24,542 bases of DNA from a virus, in IMG/VR virus record IMGVR_UViG_3300037508_000541, positions 1-24,542 of that record. One strand, 5' to 3'. Below the pieces are notes generated by a model, which was not told the DNA's origin, did no database searches, and was given only the letters and a program-made list of their open reading frames with translations. Position 1 is the first letter of the stretch; every line of letters starts with the position of its first letter. The position numbers were made by a program, and so were the translations under genes. Positions 8,205-15,614 of the stretch are shown here, in pieces.

Positions 8205-8635
8205 GATTCCGCCCTCACGCCGAGCGAGACGGCCAGATTCGCGCCGCCCGTCAATCCGCTGACGACGAGATCCACCGTCGACATATCGGCAGCGAAGTTG
8301 TCCGTCGTCACCGAGTACCGGGTCGCCGTCGTATTGGCCGTGATCGGCGTGCCGCCCGTGACACCCATCGCCGTCGAGTTGATCCGGGGCGTGACGCTCG
8401 CCGTACCGCTCGAGGTGCGCAGCGCGATCCAGTTCACCGTGTAGTCCTTCTGCGGAATCCACACGATCTGCGTCGTATTGACGATGACGGTCGCATCTAC
8501 CTGCGGGTATCCGTCGCGGTAGTTTCGCGTGATCTCCTGCGCAAGCTGCCGCAGGGACAGGTTCACCTCGCGCACGACCTCGGACAGAATCGAGCGCGGC
8601 GTCCACGCGACGGGTCGGTGTTTCACTTCAGGCAT
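8201..8635 (-). CDS. Small tail-associated protein: N-terminal helix plus beta domain (144 aa)
   Basis: Unrecognised virion-type protein. Residues about 14-45 (SILSEVVREVNLSLRQLAQE) form an amphipathic helix; the remainder is Thr/Val/Ser-rich and beta-like with many alternating hydrophobics (QIVWIPQKDYTVNWIAL). It has no Cys and no signal peptide. The start ATG at 8635 overlaps the stop of the nozzle-like gene by one base (TGATG), and its own stop overlaps the spike gene start. A helix-plus-beta-sandwich layout would fit an adaptor that attaches a fibre or spike to the tail tube; that role is inference from position and shape. Confidence 0.6.
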   Translation of the reverse strand: MPEVKHRPVAWTPRSILSEVVREVNLSLRQLAQEITRNYRDGYPQVDATVIVNTTQIVWIPQKDYTVNWIALRTSSGTASVTPRINSTAMGVTGGTPITANTTATRYSVTTDNFAADMSTVDLVVSGLTGGANLAVSLGVRAES

Positions 8636-10560
8636 CAGCCGAAGCTCCTCATCCGGCTCGCGGGCATGAACCACGGCACGATGGCGTCGATCGCAGCAAA
8701 CGACTCGCCCGAGAGCGTCAGCGTCAGCGTGTGGAAGGTCGCCACCTTGTTGATGAGCACCCGCCGGTAGACGTTGTTCGTCACCACATCAGGCGTCAGC
8801 GTGACAGTGCGCGTCAGGTCGATGGCGGCCCGGTTGTCGCGAGACCACCCGATCTCGAGCGTCGCCCCATCCGTCGCCGAGGCGTAGATGTCGATCCATC
8901 CGAGGTGGGACCGCATCCCGGGGAACGGAGACAGCGCCTGCGATTTCGCTTCCATGACAATCGCGTTGCCGCCGTCCGTGTCGGACTCGTCGAACAGGTA
9001 CACGACGCCGTCCTGGGTCCCTCCGACGAGGCTTCGGAAGCCCGTCGTCCCGCGAGCGGAGTCCCACGAGAACGTCAGCTCATCCCACGTGCGCGGGCCG
9101 AAGCTGTCCCACGTCGACGGCTGCACGTTCGAGTAGTACCCGAACACGTCGAACGCCATTCGGTACACGGACCACGACAGCTCGTCTTTCTCGTCGTACT
9201 GGGCCGCCAGCACGCGGGAGGGCGTCGTGTCCGCGATGCGAGCATAGGACCAGAAGAACGACCGGAACGGGTCATTTCGGGCGCCGAAGCTCAGGTCCCG
9301 CTTCGAGGCGTCGAGCTGAAGGATGAAGTCGGGAATCGACGTGTCCACCCGATACTGCCCGTTCGGGTCGATCGCCTCGATGCCGTACTCGGTGCGGTGC
9401 AGCACGCGGTAGCTATCGGGGACGGCGCCCATCTTTGCGACCGCGCCGCGTCGCGCCGTCGTGACCTCCCACCGGAAAGGCTGAGTCGACTCGTTCGTGT
9501 CGACGAGCTCCATCCAACCCTGCTCGAAGCCGATGAAGATCCGATCGGCGATCATCTGGCCCGTGACGATTGCGCCGAGATGCGACGGAGCGTCGGCGAA
9601 CGCAAGGCCCGTCGTATCGTGCGACTCAAAGGCGCCCGACAGGCTCCACCGCGCTCGACGCGGGTAGCGGGTCCCGTTCTCCTTCGTGTTAAAGAAGATG
9701 GCCCGGCCCTTGTAGCGCATGACGAGCAGGCACGTGTCGAGGTCGTTACCGGCCGACCCGGAGTCAAACTCGGTGTCAATCTCCTCGATCGTCGGAGATC
9801 CGCCGGGCGTGAACTTGTACACCGGGTCCACGTTGTTCGTGAACATCAGGTAATCGTCGAACGGCCACGTCCACACGTAGTCCGAAGCGGTCGCAGTCAG
9901 TACGACACCCGTCGCGTCCTCCTGAAAGGTCTGCGTCGTGTTGTCGAGCACGTAGATTGCGTTCTCGTCGAACGCCAGCAGCGACTCGGCGCCGTCTGCG
10001 TCCGTGAACGAAGCCACGCCCGTCACCGGATCACCGGCCGGGGCGAAGTAGTTGAGCGTCCCTCGGTTCGCGCCGGGACCGGTGTACGACGGATGCAGCG
10101 CCCAATCGACATTGAACCCGCCGCCGACGATCAGGTAGAAGCCGATCACCGTGGCGCCGGTCGAGGCGTCCACCACGTCGATCAAAGGCGCCGTCGTGTC
10201 GCTCAGGTCGAGCGGGTACTGAGATAGGTCGAGTCTGGCCTGCAAGGTCCCGGCGCTGGCGTCGGGCCACGCAAACACGACCGTCTCGGGGATGATGTTG
10301 GTAAACAGCCCTTCCGGCGTCACCGAATGCGTGACCAGATAGTTGGCGTTCGAGTTGGCTCCCGATCCCGTCCCGTTGACCGTCGAGGCCGCCGAGCCCA
10401 GCTCCGACAGACGCGAGTAGCCGCGGCGCTTCTCGAGGCGCCCGCGGTAGATGCGTCCGTCGGTCAGCGTCTGGAATGCCGCAGCCGGCGACAGCCACGG
10501 CTCTTTGCCGGAGAACTGGCCCGCCTGGAAGTCGGCGATCGGGAACGGCTCGTGCGGCAT
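8635..10560 (-). CDS. Tail nozzle-like / tail tube protein (641 aa)
   Basis: Probably forms the stubby tail tube or nozzle below the adaptor. It is a long beta-rich protein without signal peptide. The N-terminus (FPIADFQAGQFSG, PAAAFQTLTDGRIYRGRLEKRRGYSRL) has the 'where the protein list is coloured by a gene-product map' type of start seen in nozzle proteins. Repeated blade-like units follow (AIYVLDNTTQTF, DYLMFTNNVDPVYKF, GVVYLFDESDTDGG), typical of beta-propeller folds. Only one Cys is present in 641 residues. Start is the ATG at 10560, which overlaps the upstream TGA by one base; the upstream in-frame extension lies inside the neighbouring gene. The adaptor at 12040-12666 and this protein together resemble the SU10-type short-tail arrangement (family knowledge). 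Confidence 0.65.
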   Translation of the reverse strand: MPHEPFPIADFQAGQFSGKEPWLSPAAAFQTLTDGRIYRGRLEKRRGYSRLSELGSAASTVNGTGSGANSNANYLVTHSVTPEGLFTNIIPETVVFAWPDASAGTLQARLDLSQYPLDLSDTTAPLIDVVDASTGATVIGFYLIVGGGFNVDWALHPSYTGPGANRGTLNYFAPAGDPVTGVASFTDADGAESLLAFDENAIYVLDNTTQTFQEDATGVVLTATASDYVWTWPFDDYLMFTNNVDPVYKFTPGGSPTIEEIDTEFDSGSAGNDLDTCLLVMRYKGRAIFFNTKENGTRYPRRARWSLSGAFESHDTTGLAFADAPSHLGAIVTGQMIADRIFIGFEQGWMELVDTNESTQPFRWEVTTARRGAVAKMGAVPDSYRVLHRTEYGIEAIDPNGQYRVDTSIPDFILQLDASKRDLSFGARNDPFRSFFWSYARIADTTPSRVLAAQYDEKDELSWSVYRMAFDVFGYYSNVQPSTWDSFGPRTWDELTFSWDSARGTTGFRSLVGGTQDGVVYLFDESDTDGGNAIVMEAKSQALSPFPGMRSHLGWIDIYASATDGATLEIGWSRDNRAAIDLTRTVTLTPDVVTNNVYRRVLINKVATFHTLTLTLSGESFAAIDAIVPWFMPASRMRSFG

Positions 10561-11363
10561 CAGGCCACCTCCCGCACGTAGCCCGCGACGCTCGGATAGG
10601 TGTCGCCCGCAATCCACGTCAGCGTATAGCCGGACTCGCCGAATGCGTTGACGAGGTAGACGGCGGCGGGCTCGAGACCACTCTCCGTCGACAGCGTGAC
10701 GCTCGACGGGAGGTCGTCTCCGTCCTCGGCGTCGACTTCGCCAGCCGGCAGTCCGCCGTCCTGGTAGCCGCCTTCGCCGCCGTTGCCGCCCGCAATGATC
10801 TCGCCCGACGTGTTGTCGATGACGAGGTTTGCGTTACGGCAGAAGATCGCAGCGCCGCCATACTGCGCGGCTGCGCCTCGGGTGTAGCCGCCCTCGCCTG
10901 CGCTCGTGTCGTTGGCACCGGCAGCACCGCCGAGAGTGGTCGTGCCCGCCGCCCCGTCGTCGGCCGTCGTCGATCCGGCAACGCCGTGAAGCCCGCCCTG
11001 CGAGCTCGAGCCCGCACCGCCACCGCCGCCGCCGCCCACGAACGTGTTGCCGTTCGAGGTGTCTCGCCGGCCTCGGTCGCCATTGCCGCCGATGCCGCCC
11101 GCGCCGAGGATCTTGCCCCGGTTCATCAGGAAGACGGTCGACCCGGCCGGGAAGTTCACGATGTTGAAGGCCGGAACAGCCGACGCGCTGCCCTCGTTCA
11201 CGTCAGCCCCGATCGTGACGCCATCCTCAATCAGCACCGAGACATGCACCGGATACTCAGGCGAGCCGACATCCTCGAACAGATCCACGTCATTCACGCT
11301 CGCTCGATACGTGATCGAGAGCGTGTTCCCTTGGATGTTCGGGACCAGCCCGGGGACCGGCAC
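10560..11363 (-). CDS. Glycine-rich adhesin-like tail protein (267 aa)
   Basis: Probable tail-fibre tip or receptor-binding protein. Residues about 60-85 (AFNIVNFPAGSTVFLMNRGK) precede a Gly-rich region (87-205) with GAGGIGGNGDRG, a Gly7 run (110-116) and AGGNGGEGGYQDGG. Such polyglycine-sandwich-like stretches occur in distal fibre adhesins of several phages. The C-terminus (SVTLSTESGLEPAAVYLVNA) is beta-like. The reading frame runs back to 11507, but that part lies inside the upstream gene. I choose GTG at 11363, two bases after the upstream TAG; its SD is weak, so the start is the least certain in this block. The stop overlaps the nozzle-like ATG by one base. Confidence 0.65.
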   Translation of the reverse strand: MPVPGLVPNIQGNTLSITYRASVNDVDLFEDVGSPEYPVHVSVLIEDGVTIGADVNEGSASAVPAFNIVNFPAGSTVFLMNRGKILGAGGIGGNGDRGRRDTSNGNTFVGGGGGGGAGSSSQGGLHGVAGSTTADDGAAGTTTLGGAAGANDTSAGEGGYTRGAAAQYGGAAIFCRNANLVIDNTSGEIIAGGNGGEGGYQDGGLPAGEVDAEDGDDLPSSVTLSTESGLEPAAVYLVNAFGESGYTLTWIAGDTYPSVAGYVREVA

Positions 11364-11365
11364 GG

Positions 11366-12040
11366 CTAGATTGCCGCCAAGCCGGGCAGGGTCGTTACCG
11401 CGTAGGTCCCGTCCTGGCACGACTGGATGTAGACGAGCGTCTTCGCGCCCGATCCGGCCGAAATGGCCGGCGTCACCCCACCCGGGGTCCGGTAGTTGTT
11501 GCCCCACGTGATGACGTGCCCCGCCCCGCTCATCGTGAGGAACAGCAGACAGGTCGTGCCGTTGCTCGCGAGCGCGTTCGTGGGGTTCGAGATGATCGTG
11601 TCGCCGACGATCGTCGCGTACTTGTACGGCGACAGCGCAAGGTCGATCGCGAGCGTATCAGGCGATCCAGCGCCAGGCGTGACGCTGGCCCACGTACCCC
11701 ACTGGGTGACCGTGTAGGGGCTCTGCTCGTTGACCCGGGGCAGCGAGGACTGCGACACGTCGATGTCGACCCATGCCGATCCTGAGTACCGCTGAAGCAC
11801 GATCTTGCCCGATCGGACATCGGTGCGGAAGTAGAGCGAACCCGCCTGCCAGTTGGTGATCGCCGACTGCGCCGCCGCGTTACCGGAGCCGAACTTGTGA
11901 CGGCCGCCGTTGGTTCCGCCGGTCGAGAACTCGTGCTCCTGGCCGAGTGCCGTCTCGATGGCCTGATTGTTGTCGCGGATCGCGTTGTCGCCCTGCGCAA
12001 TGTTGGCGCTGCCATTGGGCAGATTCTTGTCCCAAGCCAT
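11366..12040 (-). CDS. Fibre-like virion protein (224 aa)
   Basis: Probable structural protein, perhaps a short fibre or head-tail decoration. The N-terminus (MAWDKNLPNGSANIAQGDNA, then IETALGQEHEF) resembles the short leader found in phage fibre-type proteins, where residues before a trimeric stalk list a copy-number-like helix. A segment GSLYFRTDVRSGKIVLQRYS with SGSAWVDID (about 68-95) looks like the fibre motif that describes a value printed by a beta-hairpin. The C-terminal half is Thr/Gly/Ala-rich and beta-like. The ATG overlaps the adaptor's stop by one base (TAATG). No export signal is seen. Function beyond 'structural' is not supported. Confidence 0.55.
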   Translation of the reverse strand: MAWDKNLPNGSANIAQGDNAIRDNNQAIETALGQEHEFSTGGTNGGRHKFGSGNAAAQSAITNWQAGSLYFRTDVRSGKIVLQRYSGSAWVDIDVSQSSLPRVNEQSPYTVTQWGTWASVTPGAGSPDTLAIDLALSPYKYATIVGDTIISNPTNALASNGTTCLLFLTMSGAGHVITWGNNYRTPGGVTPAISAGSGAKTLVYIQSCQDGTYAVTTLPGLAAI

Positions 12041-12666
12041 TAGAAAGACCTCGCCGGAGTGCGCGACTTGGGCCGGGCGCGCGAAATGGTCATGAGCCGA
12101 GAGGCGTACCGCTCGACCGCAGCCGAGTTGGTGGCGAACAGCTCGCCCGCCTCAATTTCGGTGAAGAACTCGGACAGCGCCGCGTGGACGACGCACATCG
12201 CATGCGTGTCGTTCGCGATTACGGACCCATCCGTCAGCGCCGCAGAAGGCCCACCTCGCGCCGGGATCTCGATGGCGTAGGCCGCGTCAGGGACGGGTGT
12301 CAAGCGTGCCGAGCGGCCGTAGAACAGGGCCGCGATGGGTCGTCCCTGCGATGCCCCGGTCGGCTCGGCCCATCGCTCCTCGAAGATCACAGGGTTCGAC
12401 GTAACCCACAGTGGGATGTTCGAGCTAGAATCCGCAATCCACGCATGCTCGCGCGGCGCGATGACGTTCGACGGGTAGGCGTACTCATCTACGCCGATCG
12501 AGGTGGTGAGGGCCCACGTCGTCTCGCTGATCTCGCCGTCGATCGCAGCGGGGATGTCGAATTGGTAGGCGCGATTCAGGAAAGCGTCGATCTCGCCATC
12601 GGACAGGCTATCGGCCAGCCCTGCGGCGATCGTTCGGAACCGGACGCGCATCGTCTCGACGTTCAT
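12040..12666 (-). CDS. Head-tail adaptor, SU10-type (208 aa)
   Basis: Likely sits under the portal and connects the head to the nozzle. The N-terminus (MRVRFRTIAAGLADSLSDGE, IDAFLNRAYQFDIPAAIDG) has the helical start typical of podovirus adaptor proteins, in which a helix pair ends in a 'lN.ayqfdip' pattern. A beta-rich middle (TTWALTTSIGVDEYAYP, RLTPVPDAAYAIEI) follows, then a C-terminal helix (ALSEFFTEIEAGELFATNSA) and a basic tail. Length fits the family. The gene lies between the capsid genes and tail genes, which agrees with the role. ATG at 12666 is preceded by GGGGACCTGA; a strong hairpin (12685-12713) sits just upstream. Confidence 0.7.
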   Translation of the reverse strand: MNVETMRVRFRTIAAGLADSLSDGEIDAFLNRAYQFDIPAAIDGEISETTWALTTSIGVDEYAYPSNVIAPREHAWIADSSSNIPLWVTSNPVIFEERWAEPTGASQGRPIAALFYGRSARLTPVPDAAYAIEIPARGGPSAALTDGSVIANDTHAMCVVHAALSEFFTEIEAGELFATNSAAVERYASRLMTISRARPKSRTPARSF

Positions 12667-12684
12667 TCAGGTCCCCGGATGTCA

Positions 12685-12713
12685 GGGGGATCGGGCCGCC
12701 AGACCCGACCCCC
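12685..12713 (-). other. Strong GC hairpin in the gap before the adaptor gene
   Basis: GGGGG-A-TCGGG (12685-12695) pairs with CCCGACCCCC (12704-12713): ten base pairs with one bulged A at 12690 and an 8-base loop. It fills the 65-base gap between the post-capsid gene and the adaptor gene. On the minus strand no T run follows it, so it is not a canonical intrinsic terminator. It could stabilise or end the upstream capsid mRNA or partly reduce downstream transcription; the effect is inference. Confidence 0.6.
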
Positions 12714-12731
12714 CGTCTCACCCTGCAGCGA

Positions 12732-13163
12732 TCAGGCGTCGGTCCGGCCGTACAGGACGTGAATCTCCATGATCGGAGCCACGGTGTAGGTGCCGGAGAC
12801 GGTCGTCTCGATGTTGAGGCCGACGTAGGTCCCAGCCAGCGTCGCCGCATTGATCGCATCCACGGCGGTCTTTCGAGCCGCTTCGGAGGCAAACCAAGTC
12901 GTCAAGCCAGCCGTACCCGCGTTGTCCGACGCACCCGTGAGGATGGCCGTACCGCCTGCCGTGTTGAGCTCGAGGTCGATCGTCGTGGTGGTCGCGCCCG
13001 TGTCACCACGGAGGCAGACCATGAACACGTCGAGAACCACCGTGCCGGACGGGAGCGGGAACACGACCTCATCGAAAGTGCCCGTCAGGGTCGTGGGCTG
13101 CCATCGGATGGTCCCCCACTGGTACGGCGAGCTGCTTTCACGAACGGGAGTGATGAAACTCAT
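12732..13163 (-). CDS. Post-capsid structural protein (143 aa)
   Basis: Function unknown; probably a capsid-associated protein, such as a decoration or head-fibre component. It is beta-rich, with SPYQWGTIRWQPTTL, TVVLDVFMVCLRGDTGATTT and a C-terminal strand pattern (TVAPIMEIHVLYGRTD). It lies 14 bases downstream of the major capsid gene. ATG at 13163 has GGGAG nine bases upstream. No signal peptide. Its position directly after the capsid gene and before the adaptor is the main evidence for a head role. Confidence 0.6.
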   Translation of the reverse strand: MSFITPVRESSSPYQWGTIRWQPTTLTGTFDEVVFPLPSGTVVLDVFMVCLRGDTGATTTTIDLELNTAGGTAILTGASDNAGTAGLTTWFASEAARKTAVDAINAATLAGTYVGLNIETTVSGTYTVAPIMEIHVLYGRTDA

Positions 13164-13177
13164 GGTTGATTACTCCC

Positions 13178-14245
13178 TTACGCCGGAGCCGTTTCGGTGG
13201 ATCGAATGCCCATCACACCGAACGCCTGACTGTTGAAGATCGAACGCTTGAATCCGAGACACGCCGTCGCCGCAATGCCCTTGCGGTGCTTGTAGTCGCG
13301 CTCTTCCTCGATCAGCTTGAAGAACGAACCATCGGTCGTCCCTCGGCTCATCGACTCCCACGCATTGCCGAAGGCAATCGTGCCGGCGCACTTGCCGAGC
13401 ATGAGCCCGGTGGTCACATCCCCATTGCGCGGGATGAACTCGCTCTCGTAGAGAACGACGCCGTTGTACTCGCCGAGCGCGCCCGTGAAGATCGGATTGT
13501 CCGTCCCACGAACGCCGGCCTGCTGCTGAGCCGTGAACCAGGTGATGAGGCCCGAGGTCGAAGCCGTCGCCCGGAGGCTGCGCACCTGATAGGGGTGCAG
13601 GAGGGCGATGTACTTCTCCTGGCCGCCGATCATGAGCGGAGGCATGCGCGGGTTGGCGACCTTCGCCTTGGCAACCGCGTCATCGAAGTCGTCGATGTTG
13701 AGCGCCGCACCGGTCTTGTCGGTGAGGTGCGCGGCATCGAGCGCCGTGATGGTGTTGCCCGCGAAGTCCGCGGAGCCCGTGTTGGCGCCGAGAGCGGACT
13801 CAACCGACTCGTTGCCGTTGCCACAGAGGCCCGCGAGGTGGGCGATCAGACCCGCCTCGATGAACCACGCGTACCACTCCGAGAGCGAGTCTCGGCCGTG
13901 CTCGCGCAGGTCGTGGACCGTGCGCTGTTGGCTCATCGTCTTGAAGGCGTGGGCCTTCCGCTTGATGTTGACCTTCAGCGTGTCCTGGTGGAAGGTGAGC
14001 GAATCCTCGAAGCCCTCGAGCGTCGAGTCGCCGTTGACGCCGGTGCCACGGTCCTGCGCTCGCAGGTCGTAGTACACGGTGTCGCCCGCGTTCTTGTCGA
14101 GCTCGGTCTTGAGCTGGATGCACGCATTCGAGCCCCGGCCGATCAGCGGGCGAAGCCGCATCTTGCCGAAGGTCTCGACCATGCACATGTCGGACCACCG
14201 CTTGACGGCCTGAGCCGAATTGGTGGCAAATTCCGTGAATGCCAT
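13178..14245 (-). CDS. Major capsid protein, N4-gp56 family (355 aa)
   Basis: Forms the icosahedral shell. It matches what I know of the N4-gp56 capsid family: MAFTEFATNSAQAVKRWSDM at the N-terminus, then QLKTELDKNAGDTVYYDLRA, GDSTLEGFEDSLTF, KTMSQQRTVHDLREHGRDSL, later PLMIGGQEKYIALLHPYQVR, and a C-terminal KLIEEERDYKHRKGIAATAC stretch. Length fits the family. The frame runs back to 14437, but I choose ATG at 14245 because the preceding 64 residues are Arg-rich and unlike the family. The SD at this ATG is weak, which contrasts with the expected high expression; the structured leader upstream may matter. Five Cys are present. Confidence 0.85.
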   Translation of the reverse strand: MAFTEFATNSAQAVKRWSDMCMVETFGKMRLRPLIGRGSNACIQLKTELDKNAGDTVYYDLRAQDRGTGVNGDSTLEGFEDSLTFHQDTLKVNIKRKAHAFKTMSQQRTVHDLREHGRDSLSEWYAWFIEAGLIAHLAGLCGNGNESVESALGANTGSADFAGNTITALDAAHLTDKTGAALNIDDFDDAVAKAKVANPRMPPLMIGGQEKYIALLHPYQVRSLRATASTSGLITWFTAQQQAGVRGTDNPIFTGALGEYNGVVLYESEFIPRNGDVTTGLMLGKCAGTIAFGNAWESMSRGTTDGSFFKLIEEERDYKHRKGIAATACLGFKRSIFNSQAFGVMGIRSTETAPA

Positions 14246-14543
14246 GTGAGTAGTACCCGTTGTGTCGGTTGCGACGGGCGAATCGCGAAAGACGCCCTGC
14301 GCGCTGGGAGCGCGCCACGCGGTGAGGTCCGCGAGCAACCGCCGGAGGAAGATCCGGCAACCGATACGACCGGCCCGAAGGCCAACGCCCATGAGGTCGG
14401 CGACACCACGGGAGGGCGAGACCCGCGTAACGCCCATCGTTCCATGAGGAACGCGCCCGAATGCCGGCGACGCACGCCGCTATTGAATGGGGCGGCGAGT
14501 CCCTATCTCACGTCATTGCACAGCCGCAACATGCCCGCAAGGG
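14246..14543 (-). promoter_or_regulatory. Structured leader of the capsid gene (no ORF supported)
   Basis: This 298-base gap between scaffold and capsid genes is the longest non-coding interval in the window. On the minus strand it contains two perfect hairpins: 14299-14305 with 14309-14315 (GCGCGCT/AGCGCGC, 3-base loop) and 14341-14346 with 14353-14358 (GCCGGA/TCCGGC, 6-base loop). A small GCCC/GGGC hairpin follows the scaffold stop. I see no convincing -35/-10 pair and no T run. It is a good candidate for a capsid promoter or translation-control leader, but the function is inferred from position and structure. Confidence 0.4.
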
Positions 14544-15614
14544 CTAGACGTAGCCCGCCTTCGACAGCTTCTTGCCAAGCTCCTCAAGGCGACGCCGCTT
14601 CTCGGGCGGGAAGAACACGACATCCTTGCGGAACTCGCGTTCGAGGCCATCGAACTCCTGCTGATCGACCGACGGCGACGGGCTGCGCGTGCCACCTTTG
14701 GCGGCGAGGCTGCGCGGCGCCCCGGCCACCGACCGGAGTTGCGGGGTTGCCGACCGAACCGGCGCCGGATCGGGCCCTGCGTCGTTCGAGGCCATGCCCG
14801 CCGCGATGCGCCGCATGATCCGCGCCCGCCACGCCACGTTGTCAGTGATGTCGGCCTCGATCAGCTCTTCGAGGTGGGGCGCGATGTCCGGGAAGAACTC
14901 GGCTACCTGATCCGCGACGCCCGTCTCGCGCGCCACCGCGATCAGGTCCTCGGCCGTGTAGGCGACGGCCCCCGTCTGCTGCATGGCGTTGCGCAGGCTC
15001 AGGTTCAGGAAGTTCATCGCCTCGCCCGTCGTGTGCATCACCGGGCCGTGGGCCTCAGGATTCTCGGACACGAACGCCTGGACGGTGCGCTGCGCGTGCG
15101 CTGCCTTGACCTGCTCGGGCGTCGGCTTCATGCGCTCTTCGAGGGTCCGCGCGGCCCGCTCCTCGATCAGCCGATCCAGCTCGGTCGGATCGACGTAGAC
15201 GCTCGACCCATCCTCGGACACCCGCACCGGCACGCCAGCCGGCTTCTTCGGGGCGGCCTCGACCGCTACGGGCTGGACCGGAGCCGGGGCGAACCGCATC
15301 CCCTCAGCCTGCTCGCGAGCTCGCGCCGCTTGCCGGAGCTTCGCAATCTCGGCTCTCAACGCCTTCTCGCGGCGCTCAGCTGCGGTCTCAGGCTGACCCT
15401 GCGTCTTGGCAGCGACCGGCGGCGCCTCATCGCTGGGCGCATCCTCGACCGTCTCGTCGGGCTCGGGCGCCGGCTCTTCGTCGGCCACCTCAGCCGCAGG
15501 CGCCTCTTCCTCTCGCGCGGGCGGCGCCTCGCCTTCCGGTTCGGGCTCGGCCTTGAAGCCAAGCAGCTCCTCAAGCTCATCCTGCGGGGTCATCTTCTCT
15601 GCGGTCTGACTCAA
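14544..15614 (-). CDS. Scaffold-like head assembly protein (356 aa)
   Basis: Probable internal scaffold for capsid assembly. Residues about 9-75 are extremely rich in Glu, Pro and Ala. A charged coiled-coil-like region (about 78-105, AERREKALRAEIAKLRQAAR) follows, then helices with LDRLIEERAARTLEERMKPT. The C-terminal half includes MNFLNLSLRNAMQQ and ends in a basic helix (KRRRLEELGKKLSKAGYV). This acidic disordered front with a helical, basic end between portal and capsid genes is typical of scaffolds. The start is TTG at 15614: AGGAGG lies 7 bases upstream, and the TTGA overlaps the portal stop by 4 bases. The next ATG (15593) lacks this spacing. No protease motif is seen. Confidence 0.75.
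   Translation of the reverse strand: MSQTAEKMTPQDELEELLGFKAEPEPEGEAPPAREEEAPAAEVADEEPAPEPDETVEDAPSDEAPPVAAKTQGQPETAAERREKALRAEIAKLRQAARAREQAEGMRFAPAPVQPVAVEAAPKKPAGVPVRVSEDGSSVYVDPTELDRLIEERAARTLEERMKPTPEQVKAAHAQRTVQAFVSENPEAHGPVMHTTGEAMNFLNLSLRNAMQQTGAVAYTAEDLIAVARETGVADQVAEFFPDIAPHLEELIEADITDNVAWRARIMRRIAAGMASNDAGPDPAPVRSATPQLRSVAGAPRSLAAKGGTRSPSPSVDQQEFDGLEREFRKDVVFFPPEKRRRLEELGKKLSKAGYV

Noticed and set aside
14480-14543. Possible sigma-70-like promoter after the scaffold gene (TTGCGG with ATAGGG about 17 bases on, minus strand)
   Set aside because: Both hexamers match poorly and no second line of evidence supports it.
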